Below, in pieces: positions 1 to 7,888 of a DNA stretch of 38,625 nucleotides. Under the pieces are notes generated by a model. It made no database searches and had not been told where the DNA came from. It saw only the letters and a program-made list of their open reading frames with translations. Position numbers and translations under genes: made by a program. This DNA comes from Paracoccaceae bacterium (GTDB lineage: Bacteria > Pseudomonadota > Alphaproteobacteria > Rhodobacterales > Rhodobacteraceae), in assembly GCA_003512825.1 (NCBI GenBank), contig DOOI01000120.1, positions 871 through 39,495 of the forward strand, read 5' to 3'. Position 1 is the first letter of the stretch. Every line of letters starts with the position of its first letter.

Positions 1-81
1 CGAGGCATTGATCGCCTCCATGATCGCATCGGGTCCGGCGGCGAAACGGCCGCCCCACATCTGGTTCGAAGTCTTGGTCAT
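1..81 (-). CDS. argH: Argininosuccinate lyase, N-terminal fragment (cut by window edge)
   Basis: The reverse strand from 81 encodes 27 residues before leaving the window. They include the segment [20 protein letters not shown], which matches the conserved start of argininosuccinate lyase (WGGRF motif). The enzyme cleaves argininosuccinate to arginine and fumarate in the cytoplasm, the last step of arginine biosynthesis. An AAGG ribosome-binding element lies 6-7 bases upstream of the ATG. The gene is divergent from the TlpA-like gene, with only 22 bp between the two starts, so the promoters must overlap or lie within the coding regions. The identification rests on a short stretch, but the motif is distinctive. 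Confidence 0.8.
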   Translation of the reverse strand, partial: MTKTSNQMWGGRFAAGPDAIMEAINAS

Positions 82-103
82 GGCATGCCTTTCGGAGGGA
101 CAA

Positions 104-664
104 ATGCTGAAACGTCTTGCTTGGATCCTTTACACGGGCCTCGCCGCCTTCGCAAACCCCGCAGCCGCGCTCGATCTCGCGCCCCTTTTGACAGGCGACA
201 TGGCCAAACTTGTAGCCCATAGCGCACCCAAGCCACTCCCCGAGGTCCCCTTCCAAACCGCCGATGGCACCAGCGCCCTGCTCTCGGACTACCAAGGCAA
301 ATGGGTGCTCCTCAATCTCTGGGCCACATGGTGCGCCCCCTGCCGCGCCGAAATGCCCATGCTTTCCGCTTTGCAAACCACCTATGGCGGCGAGACTTTC
401 GAAGTCATCACCATCGCCACAGGCCGCGATAGCCCCGCGAAAGTCGCCCGTTTCATGGACAGCATCGCCGTCACCAACCTGCCACGCCACACCGACCCCA
501 ATCAGAAACTCGCCCGCAGCCTTGGCATCCTCGGCCTGCCTGTCGTCTTGCTGATCGCCCCCGATGGCAGCGAAGTCGCCCGCCTCACAGGCCCCGCCAA
601 ATGGGATGCCCCCGAAGCGCTCGCACTGGTCGACGCCCTCGCCCGCGACACGACACAAAATTGA
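104..664 (+). CDS. TlpA-like exported thiol-disulfide oxidoreductase
   Basis: The protein is 186 residues long. Residues 1-22 form a signal peptide or membrane anchor (KR near the start, hydrophobic core, PAAA before the likely cleavage site). The remainder is a TlpA/AhpC-TSA-type thioredoxin fold with the active-site motif WCAPC (Cys77, Cys80) and a later GLP cis-proline loop. Family members work in the periplasm, reducing disulfides or supporting cytochrome maturation; the substrate here cannot be read. The in-frame ORF extends upstream to 8, but the ATG at 104 is preferred. It has GGAGGG four bases upstream and gives a proper signal peptide, and the upstream extension would overlap argH. 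No DsbD-like partner is visible nearby. Confidence 0.85.
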   Translation: MLKRLAWILYTGLAAFANPAAALDLAPLLTGDMAKLVAHSAPKPLPEVPFQTADGTSALLSDYQGKWVLLNLWATWCAPCRAEMPMLSALQTTYGGETFEVITIATGRDSPAKVARFMDSIAVTNLPRHTDPNQKLARSLGILGLPVVLLIAPDGSEVARLTGPAKWDAPEALALVDALARDTTQN

Positions 665-727
665 ACATGACCCAGCCTTGGCAATCACTTAAGCCTTTGC
701 GGAAAATCTGATGCCATAGGCCGATCC

Positions 728-1177
728 ATGCCATGCAGCGCCACCTTCATCCCCGAGCATGATCTGCTCATCGAGCGGTTCTACGGCCATGTCACCCGCC
801 GCGACGTCCTTGCGATGTATGACGGCCTCTTTGCCGATCCCCGCCTCCTCACCACCCGGCTGGAATATTGCGATCTGAGCCAAATCGTGAGCACCAATCT
901 CAATGGCGCCGACACGCGCCGCCTTTTCGATATCCTTGGCACACAATATCTGCGCCGCCTCCACACCTTCACCCACGGAGCGACTGTCATCGGCCCCGAA
1001 GACACCACCAAACCCGGCGCCTATTTCGGTCAACTCTTTCAGCGCAGCCTTCCCGCCTCAGTGCGCGACCGAACCAAAGTCTTCGCACATCCTCCCGAGG
1101 CCCTTGCTTGGCTGGGCCTGACCGCCAATGCGCTCTCCCAAGAGCCCCCCTCGCCTGCGGTCAAGCTCCACAAGTGA
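728..1177 (+). CDS. Conserved hypothetical protein, small cytosolic
   Basis: This 149-residue protein has no signal peptide or membrane segment. Its pattern suggests a small alpha/beta fold: an N-terminal segment with IERFYGHVTRRDV, then YCDLSQI and a C-terminal helical region ending in ALAWLGL. This is vaguely like SpoIIAA/STAS-type domains, but I do not recognise the family and give no function. It lies 63 bp after the TlpA-like gene on the same strand. No strong ribosome-binding site is visible before the ATG. Codon use is GC-rich like its neighbours, which supports a real gene. Confidence 0.65.
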   Translation: MPCSATFIPEHDLLIERFYGHVTRRDVLAMYDGLFADPRLLTTRLEYCDLSQIVSTNLNGADTRRLFDILGTQYLRRLHTFTHGATVIGPEDTTKPGAYFGQLFQRSLPASVRDRTKVFAHPPEALAWLGLTANALSQEPPSPAVKLHK

Positions 1178-1237
1178 CGCGACGCCGCCTTTGACAGCGC
1201 CCCCCCTCCTCTGAAATCCTGCACGCGGAGGCCCGTC

Positions 1238-1627
1238 ATGCCCTTACCCATCCTTCTTGCGCTTGTGATCGGCGGTATCGCCACCATCGCACTGCTGTTG
1301 CACCTCCTTGGCCTGTCCCGCCGGGGCAAGATCGCCTCACCCGAGGCAGCCATCGCCGCATGGAATGACGACAATCCAAACAGGCCTGCGCGCTCAGCGC
1401 TCCTCTCTGCGTCCGGCGAACTGGCCCTGATCGACACAGAACACGGCCCCGGCCTTGTCTTCGCCATGGGAGCCGACCTCGCCACGCGCCCTCTGGCCGA
1501 TGCCCGCCTCCGGCCTACCCAGCGCGGCCTCGCCCTGCGCCTGCCAGATTTCACCGCCCCGCGCCTCCATCTCACACTCGCCCCCGAAGAGCGCCCGATT
1601 TGGGCCCAGAGGATCACCGCGCCATGA
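1238..1627 (+). CDS. Hypothetical membrane-anchored protein upstream of the sterol desaturase
   Basis: The protein has 129 residues. Residues about 3-25 form a single hydrophobic membrane segment, followed by RRGK and a soluble domain of about 100 residues rich in short beta-type segments. I do not recognise the family. Its stop codon overlaps the start of the next gene in an ATGA (1624-1627), so it is translationally coupled to the di-iron hydroxylase and probably acts at the same membrane. The upstream GGAGG lies about 5 bases before the ATG at 1238, which fixes the start. Confidence 0.7.
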   Translation: MPLPILLALVIGGIATIALLLHLLGLSRRGKIASPEAAIAAWNDDNPNRPARSALLSASGELALIDTEHGPGLVFAMGADLATRPLADARLRPTQRGLALRLPDFTAPRLHLTLAPEERPIWAQRITAP

Positions 1628-2562
1628 AAACCGAAATCGCCTTCCCCGATGTGGTCCAACTCGCCGTGCCGCTCTTTATCGCCCTGATCCTCGCAGAGCT
1701 GGCGTGGATTATGCTGAAAGGGCGCGGCGGCCGCTACGAGACCCGCGACGCGCTCACCTCACTGACCATGGGCGCAGGCAATGTCGCCGAAAGCATCCTC
1801 TTGGGCTTTGTGGCTTGGGGCTTTTACATGCTGATCTGGGACGCCACGCCGCTCGATCTCGGCGCCTCATGGCCTGTTATTCTGCTGTGCTTTGTCCTTG
1901 ATGACCTGCGCTATTACTGGGTCCACCGCTTTGGCCATCGGGTCCGCTGGGTTTGGGCCAGCCATGTCAATCACCACTCCTCCCAGCACTATAATCTGAC
2001 CACTGCATTGCGCCAAACTTGGACCTATACGTTCACTTTCATGATTGTTGTCCGCGCGCCCCTTGTCTTGTTGGGCTTTCATCCTGCCTTGGCGTTGTTC
2101 GTTGGGGGACTGAACCTGATCTATCAATTCTGGATCCACACCGAAGCCATTGGCCGCCTGCCCCGCTGGTTCGAGGCCATCATGAACACCCCCTCGCATC
2201 ACCGCGTCCACCATGGCCGCAATCCGCGATACCTTGATGCCAACTATGCAGGTGTCTTCATTATCTGGGACAAGCTTTTCGGCACCTATGTGCCCGAATT
2301 AGACACCGACCGCCCGCGCTATGGCCTCGTGCATAACCTCGGCACCTTCAATCCGCTTCGGGTGGCTTTTCATGAATGGCTGGGCATTTGGCAGGACATG
2401 ACGCAACCGGGCCTGACGTTGCGCCAGCGCGCACTCTATGCGCTCGCCCCGCCGGGATGGAGCCATGACAACAGTCGCGAAACCTCCGCTGCCATCAAGG
2501 CCCGCCATCTCGAAACCCATCCCGAAGATCGCGGCACACCGGGCTTCGACGCGCTCAAATGA
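1624..2562 (+). CDS. Sterol desaturase / fatty acid hydroxylase family protein
   Basis: This 312-residue integral membrane protein is of the ERG3/fatty-acid-hydroxylase di-iron family. It shows the three histidine clusters of that family: HRFGH (His101, His105), HVNHH (His114, 117, 118) and HHRVHH (about His192-197), with His172 between them. Hydrophobic spans precede the clusters (about 10-30, 55-75, 83-95) and another lies at about 135-165. The family uses O2 at a membrane di-iron site to hydroxylate or desaturate lipids; the substrate here (fatty acyl chain, hopanoid or carotenoid) is unknown. The longer in-frame start at 1600 is rejected because the ATG at 1624 overlaps the preceding stop as ATGA. 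No electron-transfer partner is adjacent. Confidence 0.88.
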   Translation: MKTEIAFPDVVQLAVPLFIALILAELAWIMLKGRGGRYETRDALTSLTMGAGNVAESILLGFVAWGFYMLIWDATPLDLGASWPVILLCFVLDDLRYYWVHRFGHRVRWVWASHVNHHSSQHYNLTTALRQTWTYTFTFMIVVRAPLVLLGFHPALALFVGGLNLIYQFWIHTEAIGRLPRWFEAIMNTPSHHRVHHGRNPRYLDANYAGVFIIWDKLFGTYVPELDTDRPRYGLVHNLGTFNPLRVAFHEWLGIWQDMTQPGLTLRQRALYALAPPGWSHDNSRETSAAIKARHLETHPEDRGTPGFDALK

Positions 2563-2752
2563 TCCGCGCGCCCAGAGCTTACCAGCGACTCATTTATGAC
2601 TATGACGTTAATCTTGTTGCGAATGCCTCGCCGCGAACGTCATGACGCAAACCAGACGTGACCCATACGCAAATCATACGCGTCATTATTTCTTCATAAA
2701 GGTTGAGAATTCGCGGATTTCGACAGATCGTTGCGCCTTTGTTAACGGCGCG
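2563..2752. other. Convergent intergenic region with repeated TGAC/GTCA motifs
   Basis: This 190-bp stretch lies between two converging genes and holds no convincing ORF. It contains ATGACGTT at 2602-2609 and its exact inverse AACGTCAT at 2636-2643 (26-nt spacer), overlapping a perfect 10-bp palindrome CGTCATGACG at 2638-2647. Another GTCAT lies near 2683. A hairpin could form, but no T-tract follows on either strand, so it is not a classical terminator. Confidence 0.5.
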
Positions 2753-3334
2753 TCACCCAGCCAACAGCTGGGCCTCATGCTCTTTCAGCGTGGGCCGCGC
2801 TGCGGGATAACCGCGCTTGCCGCCAAACATCTTCAATTGCGGGAAAAGCTCCGCCAATTCCGCGCGCTGCGCGCCGTCAAAGCCGCGCACCGACGAGTCA
2901 CCGGGCTGGAAACTCTCCGACCAAGCCCCATCGCCACAAATCACTTCGTGACGGTCAAACATGATGTGAACATAGACCACATCTTCCGCCGAGCTTTGCC
3001 GGACGCCAGGCATGCACAGCAGGTTGACTGCCGCAACAAAAACCTCATCCTCACCGAAGTAAAGCTGGGTTTTTGCAGAGGACATCAACACCCTATGCTG
3101 CGGCGACAGCATCATGTCGCGCTCAGGCAATTCGCAGCCAAGCGCGCCTTTTTCAATGATCACAGGCGCCAGATGCGGCAACGCTCTCAACTCGCTCGTC
3201 GTTAGCCGCCGCTTGCCAACCCAGCGCACCATCTGCATGCCACTGTCCCGCGTGAGCACCAGATCGCCCACCTTAATCTCGGCCGCAGGCACCTCGCCGC
3301 GCGGCGTCTTGATGCGGGTTTCTGCGGTAAAACA
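2753..3334 (-). other. Hint (hedgehog/intein-like) domain plus tail
   Basis: The segment begins at Cys964 and runs to the C-terminus (Leu-Ala-Gly), about 193 residues. It contains CFTAETRIKTPRG, the KVGDLVLTRD strand, and LSPQHRVLM, which corresponds to the histidine-bearing block of Hint domains. A conserved Asp-Gly-Ala-Trp-Ser-Glu-Ser-Phe element and a roughly 35-residue tail follow. No obvious His-Asn splice junction followed by an extein is present. Splicing is therefore unlikely; N-terminal self-cleavage or transfer would be the possible activity. Confidence 0.8.
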
Positions 3335-6223
3335 GGGCACCACGATTTCGATATTTTGGAACGCCAGCGTATCGACAATCGAGCCGCTCGCATCGCGGAA
3401 ATAGACGGTGCCATCCTCCGGGTTCAACCCGTCGTAATCAACCGTTAACGATCCGCCCGGCAACACGGCACCTGTCAGGTCCAGCGTGTCGCTATCAACG
3501 CCGCCTTCCCCACCATCTATGGTGTCGCCCGCGCCGCCATACAAGATATCGGCATCGTCGCCGCCGAGCAGGCTATCATTGCCAGCCTCGCCGTAGATGA
3601 TGTCAGCGCCGATCCCGCCGTTAACCGTATCGTTACCGTCACCGCCGAAAATCAAATCATCGCCCGCACCTGCGGAAATCGTATCGTCACCGCCGTAACC
3701 AAGGATCGTATCGTCTACACCGTCCGAGCCGTCTACGTGGTCGCTCTGAGCATCCGAATAGCCCGGGTTCATCACCTCGCCTGACGCGGTGCCCTCTACA
3801 ACTCCCGCAAAAGCGATACGCTCGATCTCGGTAAAAGTTACCGTTCCGCGAGAGGCGAGCGCGATCGAGCCGGCTTCGGGGTCGATCCCACTATAGGTTA
3901 CGACCGACCCATATTCGACGATCAGCGTGTCAAAATCGGTGCCTGTCTCGCCGCCTTGCACCACAGTGCTGCCTGAACCGGAGGTGATGAAAAATACATC
4001 CTGATCCCCACCGCCGACCAGTATATCGCTGCCAGCACCGCCCGACAGCGTATCGTCGCCGTCGCCGCCCAAGATGGTATCCTCCCCGTCGCCGCCAGAA
4101 AGCCAGTCATTGCCGCTTCCTCCGTCGATGGAATCGTTGCCGTCGCCGCCATCTACAAGATCGTTGCCGCCATCACCCGCGAGACTGTCATTGCCGAGCC
4201 CGCCATTCAAAACGTCATCATCGGCGCCACCCGATATCGTGTCATTCCCTACGCCACCGACAACCGTATCATTGCCTCCGGCGCTCTGGATCAGGTTATG
4301 AGCGATCGAAGTGGTGCCAACCACATAGTCGGCCCCACCACCGGTATTGAGCATAACTCCCGATGAAAGAGTGCCAAAATTGACTGTGTCGGCAGCGTCA
4401 GAGAGGGAAATCTGCTCAATTTCCGAAAAGCTGATTGTTCCTAAAGCGCCCGTAATCGACCCGGATTCTGCCGTGTCATATGTCAGCGTTACAGGCGTGC
4501 CGCTAAAGGCAAGAGAGACCGTATCCAGATCGCTGCCGCTGGTCGCCGTCTCGCCACCCACAATGGTCATCGTATCGACGGTGCGGATATCGAAGAGATC
4601 GGCATCCGCGCCGCCACTCATCGTATCTTGACCGCCATCAATCGAGAAGAATGTATCCGCGCCAGCCCCCCCGATCAGGCTGTCATTTCCTGCCCCGCCA
4701 TTGATGTAGTCGTCCCCGACCCCACCATCGACCACGTCATCGTCGCCCCCTGCAACGATTGTGTCATTGCCGCCGCCTGCAAAAATCGTGTCGTTGCCCA
4801 GACCACCTTCGATCGAGTCATCCCCATCGGCATAGGTCACCGACGCACCATCGGCCGGACTGCCAAGATACATCACAGGCTGATTGGTGGCAGTGTCGTA
4901 GGCGACCCAATTGTGCCCCTCAAAAGTAGGTTGCGCGTAGGTTACCCCTGCCGCAACCAGACCGAAGTCTATCAGTTGGCCCGCCGGATCGATCCAGTAG
5001 ATCTTGAGCGTCGATGTCGTGCCGTTGGTAAAGCTGAAGACTTTGGCCGCTCCAGCATTTGAACTGGCATGCGCCGACGGCGTGAACATTGACGATATGC
5101 CATCGCCATAAATCAGATCCGCCCCAGTTCCGCCAAGGATCGTATCCGCACCAATGCCGCCATAAAGACTATCATCGCCGCCGCGACCATCGATAGAATC
5201 GTTGCCGGCACCGCCATCGATGACAGTTGTATAGATGTCCCCAAGTATTGTGCCCGAGTCATCGCTTCCGATTAACGTGTCATTGAAAGCCGAGCCAAAG
5301 ATACCATCGATGGCAGTGCCCGTGTCACCTGTGGCATCTCCACCGGTCGCTATGAAATTCCCAGAGATATCAACCGAGACGCCTGCGTCACTATCGCTGT
5401 AATCGGCGATATCAAGCCCGGTGCTGCCGACAAGATAATCCGCTCCCACACCGCCAGCTAGGATGTCATTCCCAAAGCCGCCATCAAGAGTGTCATTGCC
5501 GTCTTGGCCCAGCAAGATATCATCGCCAGCCTCACCCAAGACCGTGTCGTCACCAAGCCCGGCATAGACCGTATCATTGCCACCACTCGCGAGAACGCTG
5601 TCGTTATTGTTGCCCGCCAAATTGTCGGTTGCATCAATTTTATCGTTGTCGGGGTCGGCATTATACGAGGCATTGATCAGGTAATCGCCGGATGAACCCT
5701 CAACCAAATAGTCATGCGCTGTCAGCACATAGCGATCGGCCATCATGTCATAGGTGCCATTTCCACCCGATGGTGCCGCGGTCCCCAAGGTCACAGATTG
5801 GATCGGCTTAGCTTCCAAGGCATCAGCATAAGACCCGGCGCTTGTTGGCGGCAGCAGATATAAACGCCCTGCGCTATCTTGCATGATGATCGCGTCGACC
5901 TGCACCGATGTGCCGTCGGTATAGGTGATCGTCGTCGCGCTGTAGGTCATGTTCGTGTCAAAGAAACGAACAGATCCCCCATCAATCGAAAACCCCTCTG
6001 AGGAAAAGAAGTTGTCAGCGTCATATGAGGTATTGGTCGCCCGCCCCGTGTAGGACCAAAATCCATCCGGGGTTAGTGTGCTGAAGTTGTTGGCAATCGG
6101 GCTTCCAGGACCGCCAAATGACAACCCATTCAATGCGTTATGGTTTTCAGAAATCGTATTCCCCTCGAGCGTATCGATCGTGGGGCCGGTGCCGAGATAG
6201 AAAAGCTTGAATGTAGTTGCCAT
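2753..6223 (-). CDS. RTX calcium-binding protein with C-terminal Hint domain, probably type I secreted
   Basis: The protein has 1156 residues. Order: a non-repetitive N-terminus (1-200) without signal peptide; five clusters of GGxGxDxLx nonapeptide repeats between about 205 and 908; a VHL-beta-like insert at 394-464; and a Hint domain starting at Cys964 with the CFTAETRI box and LSPQHRVLM. RTX repeats fold as calcium-binding beta-rolls outside the cell, and such proteins usually leave through a type I ABC exporter, which is not in this window. Hint domains of this type are common at the ends of large Roseobacter secreted proteins. The ATG at 6223 is chosen because GAGG lies 6-7 bases upstream, giving an MATTFKLFYLG start. 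It follows the stop of a 53-residue ORF by one base. Function is unknown: adhesin, surface-layer or enzyme carrier are possible. Confidence 0.88.
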   Translation of the reverse strand: MATTFKLFYLGTGPTIDTLEGNTISENHNALNGLSFGGPGSPIANNFSTLTPDGFWSYTGRATNTSYDADNFFSSEGFSIDGGSVRFFDTNMTYSATTITYTDGTSVQVDAIIMQDSAGRLYLLPPTSAGSYADALEAKPIQSVTLGTAAPSGGNGTYDMMADRYVLTAHDYLVEGSSGDYLINASYNADPDNDKIDATDNLAGNNNDSVLASGGNDTVYAGLGDDTVLGEAGDDILLGQDGNDTLDGGFGNDILAGGVGADYLVGSTGLDIADYSDSDAGVSVDISGNFIATGGDATGDTGTAIDGIFGSAFNDTLIGSDDSGTILGDIYTTVIDGGAGNDSIDGRGGDDSLYGGIGADTILGGTGADLIYGDGISSMFTPSAHASSNAGAAKVFSFTNGTTSTLKIYWIDPAGQLIDFGLVAAGVTYAQPTFEGHNWVAYDTATNQPVMYLGSPADGASVTYADGDDSIEGGLGNDTIFAGGGNDTIVAGGDDDVVDGGVGDDYINGGAGNDSLIGGAGADTFFSIDGGQDTMSGGADADLFDIRTVDTMTIVGGETATSGSDLDTVSLAFSGTPVTLTYDTAESGSITGALGTISFSEIEQISLSDAADTVNFGTLSSGVMLNTGGGADYVVGTTSIAHNLIQSAGGNDTVVGGVGNDTISGGADDDVLNGGLGNDSLAGDGGNDLVDGGDGNDSIDGGSGNDWLSGGDGEDTILGGDGDDTLSGGAGSDILVGGGDQDVFFITSGSGSTVVQGGETGTDFDTLIVEYGSVVTYSGIDPEAGSIALASRGTVTFTEIERIAFAGVVEGTASGEVMNPGYSDAQSDHVDGSDGVDDTILGYGGDDTISAGAGDDLIFGGDGNDTVNGGIGADIIYGEAGNDSLLGGDDADILYGGAGDTIDGGEGGVDSDTLDLTGAVLPGGSLTVDYDGLNPEDGTVYFRDASGSIVDTLAFQNIEIVVPCFTAETRIKTPRGEVPAAEIKVGDLVLTRDSGMQMVRWVGKRRLTTSELRALPHLAPVIIEKGALGCELPERDMMLSPQHRVLMSSAKTQLYFGEDEVFVAAVNLLCMPGVRQSSAEDVVYVHIMFDRHEVICGDGAWSESFQPGDSSVRGFDGAQRAELAELFPQLKMFGGKRGYPAARPTLKEHEAQLLAG
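3500..5610 (-). repeat. RTX nonapeptide repeat clusters
   Basis: Tandem GGxGxDxLx units occur in five blocks: about 5610-5435, 5230-5100, 4830-4645, 4340-3990 and 3720-3500. The two middle-to-late blocks are the longest. Between blocks lie related spacer modules of about 60 residues with a conserved pattern (GGE...DxDT..., then G(S/T)I.F.EIE.I). The repeated codons give long spurious ORFs on the opposite strand. Confidence 0.9.
4832..5044 (-). other. VHL-beta-like domain embedded between RTX blocks
   Basis: Residues 394-464 of the RTX protein break the repeat pattern and read like the beta domain of the von Hippel-Lindau protein. A V-F-x-F-x-N strand is followed by IYWIDPAGQ, then a L-x-x-G turn, TFEGHNWVAYD and a closing hydrophobic strand. 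The GHxW element (Gly436, His437, Trp439) corresponds to the RGHLW motif of human VHL, which helps bind hydroxyproline. The comparison is from memory, not from an alignment program. Confidence 0.6.
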
Positions 6224-6224
6224 C

Positions 6225-6386
6225 TCAGACCTCAGAGCGCCGCAGCAAAGCAAGCGCATCCGCAAGGGCGGCACGCTTTGCATTCGAGACAACGGTAGAG
6301 AAGGTCAGCAATGTTAGGCTCAGCCCCCAAAAGGTGGTTTTCCGACCGCCATGCAGAGGCCGCTGAGCTGATCCAAAACTGAGCAT
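6225..6386 (-). CDS. Small 53-residue ORF coupled to the RTX gene
   Basis: An ATG at 6386 has a strong GAGGGAG element four bases upstream and opens a frame of 53 codons. The frame ends in TGA at 6225, one base before the ATG of the RTX gene (TGAGATG). The product begins MLSFGSAQRPLHGGRKTTFW, has a hydrophobic helix at about residues 18-34 after a basic GGRK, and ends in an amphipathic stretch (KRAALADALALLRRSEV). I do not recognise it. The ribosome-binding site, tight coupling and membrane-helix design support a real gene, perhaps a leader or membrane partner for export of the RTX protein. It could also be an uORF that sets RTX translation. Confidence 0.55.
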   Translation of the reverse strand: MLSFGSAQRPLHGGRKTTFWGLSLTLLTFSTVVSNAKRAALADALALLRRSEV

Positions 6387-6793
6387 CTTGCTCCCTCAAA
6401 AGTCACGATGATGCTATCAAGACAGACGGATGCCTTGACGCTCTCAACGTTCACTCTTGCAGGAAAACTTTGCCCCCCCTTTGACCGATCAATGGCATTC
6501 GTCGACAAAGTCGCGGCAATTTTAAGATACGCCCTTCTGGGGTAACGGCCCCAATCCGCCCCATGACAGGCAATATCGGCACCGCATCATCACTCCGCCA
6601 TAACGCGGAAGGCTCACGAAATCCCTTTATTTCATGGGGATCAAGAAATGCCATCGCAAAACATCCCACCATCGGCCTATGTGTCCAAGACATGTCCACG
6701 GCTTCCTCTCAATACGAGTGGCGCGGATTCACATGTCTTTTTTCCATCTAAAAATCGCCATGCCTTTTGGAAAAAATGCTCCGACTTCCCAGA
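6387..6793. other. 407-bp region without a confident gene; RTX promoter side
   Basis: This region separates the CaiB-family gene from the RTX transcript and must hold the RTX promoter on the minus strand. It contains a small dyad TTGACCGATCAA at 6481-6492. It also has a perfect 9-bp A/T-rich inverted repeat, TTTTTTCCA at 6738-6746 and TGGAAAAAA at 6768-6776. A minus-strand frame from GTG 6699 to 6451 (82 codons) has an AGAGGA element about 5 bases upstream, but its product resembles nothing I know, so it is noted only as a possibility. Confidence 0.4.
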
Positions 6794-7888
6794 TCACGTC
6801 TTGAGTCGCAAAGCTGGCACTGCCCCATACTGTCGAGTCTCATCCGCAAAAATCGGAGCGGGAGCTGGAAACTCCACCGTGCCATTCGGGCTCTCCACAC
6901 GAATGCGTCGCAAATGAGGATGCGCCGAAAGCCCGGCCATGTCATTTACCTGCGCCACCGCAATACCAGCCTTCAAAAGCAACGCTATCGCCGCTTCCCC
7001 GTCATGCTGTGCGAAAGCCTCAGCGACCAATGCATCCGTCTCGGCCCGGTTTCTGACCCGCATCACATTTGTCGCAAATGCGGGCGCACTGCCCATCTCA
7101 TCTTGCCCGATGAAAACTCGGCATAGGTCGCGCCATTCCCGATCACTCTGAATAGAGATCAAGATTGGCACCTGATCTTGGCTATGGAAGACCCCGTAAG
7201 GCGCGATGGAGGGATGGGCCAATCCTACCCGCTTTGGCGTTTTGCCACCTTCATGGTTCAGCAACGGTACCGTGAGCCATTCCGCGATCACATCAAACAT
7301 CGACACCGAGATATCTGCACCCAGCCCGGTAACCCCGCGCCGGATCAACGCCTCCAAGATCGCGGAATAGGCCGTGGCGCCAGTGGCAACATCCACAATC
7401 GAGACACCGACACGGGCCGGCTCAGACGGCCCACCAGTAATCGAGCACAATCCACTTTCCGCTTGGATCAACAAGTCATAAGCCTTGCGATCCGCCATTG
7501 GCCCAGTCTCTCCATAGCCGCTGATCGCGCAGGTCACGAGACGCGGATAGCTTTTCCGCAGCCGGGCGCGCTCAAAGCCCAACTTCTCCAGCGCACCGGG
7601 TTTGAGGTTTTGCATCAACACATCGGCTTTTGCGATCAGCGCTTCCAACTCCGCCCGATCCGCCGCCTGAGTGAGATCCAGCGTCACGGTTTCTTTCCCG
7701 CGATTGAGCCACACGAAGTAGCTCGATTGCCCCGCAGCGACATCATCGTAGCCGCGCGCAAAATCTCCCTCGGGCCGCTCCACCTTGATCACACGCGCCC
7801 CTGCATCAGCCAGCCGCGCCGTGGCAAAAGGGGCAGCAACAGCCTGTTCAACCGCGACAACCGTCAATCCTTCGAGTGGCAAAACCAT
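6794..7888 (-). CDS. CaiB/BaiF (class III) CoA-transferase
   Basis: The protein has 364 residues. The N-terminal LEGLTVVAVEQAVAAPFATARLADAGARVIKVE pattern (given here only as the family hallmark at residues 6-37) and the later ISGYGETGP and AYDLLIQAESG segments mark the formyl-CoA:oxalate/CaiB family. Asp138 in the last segment aligns with the family's Asp that forms the acyl-enzyme anhydride. These cytosolic enzymes move CoA between carboxylic acids. The ATG at 7888 overlaps the stop of the upstream acyl-CoA dehydrogenase in TGATG, so the two are co-translated. Together they suggest activation of an organic acid as its CoA ester followed by alpha,beta-dehydrogenation. The substrate cannot be read. 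The protein is a little shorter than the usual ~400 residues. Confidence 0.85.
   Translation of the reverse strand: MVLPLEGLTVVAVEQAVAAPFATARLADAGARVIKVERPEGDFARGYDDVAAGQSSYFVWLNRGKETVTLDLTQAADRAELEALIAKADVLMQNLKPGALEKLGFERARLRKSYPRLVTCAISGYGETGPMADRKAYDLLIQAESGLCSITGGPSEPARVGVSIVDVATGATAYSAILEALIRRGVTGLGADISVSMFDVIAEWLTVPLLNHEGGKTPKRVGLAHPSIAPYGVFHSQDQVPILISIQSDREWRDLCRVFIGQDEMGSAPAFATNVMRVRNRAETDALVAEAFAQHDGEAAIALLLKAGIAVAQVNDMAGLSAHPHLRRIRVESPNGTVEFPAPAPIFADETRQYGAVPALRLKT

Noticed and set aside
2642..3205. 187-codon plus-strand ORF opposite the RTX gene end
   Set aside because: It is antisense to the Hint domain, its product is rich in Arg, His and Gln with no family likeness, and the RTX frame is clearly the coding one.
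4628..5062. Plus-strand ORF inside the RTX repeats
   Set aside because: Repetitive GC-rich codons of the beta-roll repeats leave the opposite strand free of stops; the product has no recognisable features.
6481..6492. TTGACCGATCAA as an FNR-type box
   Set aside because: An FNR site is TTGAT-N4-ATCAA (14 bp); this dyad is only 12 bp with a mismatched centre.
6320..6508. 62-codon minus-strand ORF with a TTG start
   Set aside because: There is no ribosome-binding site, and it overlaps the better supported 53-codon ORF in another frame.
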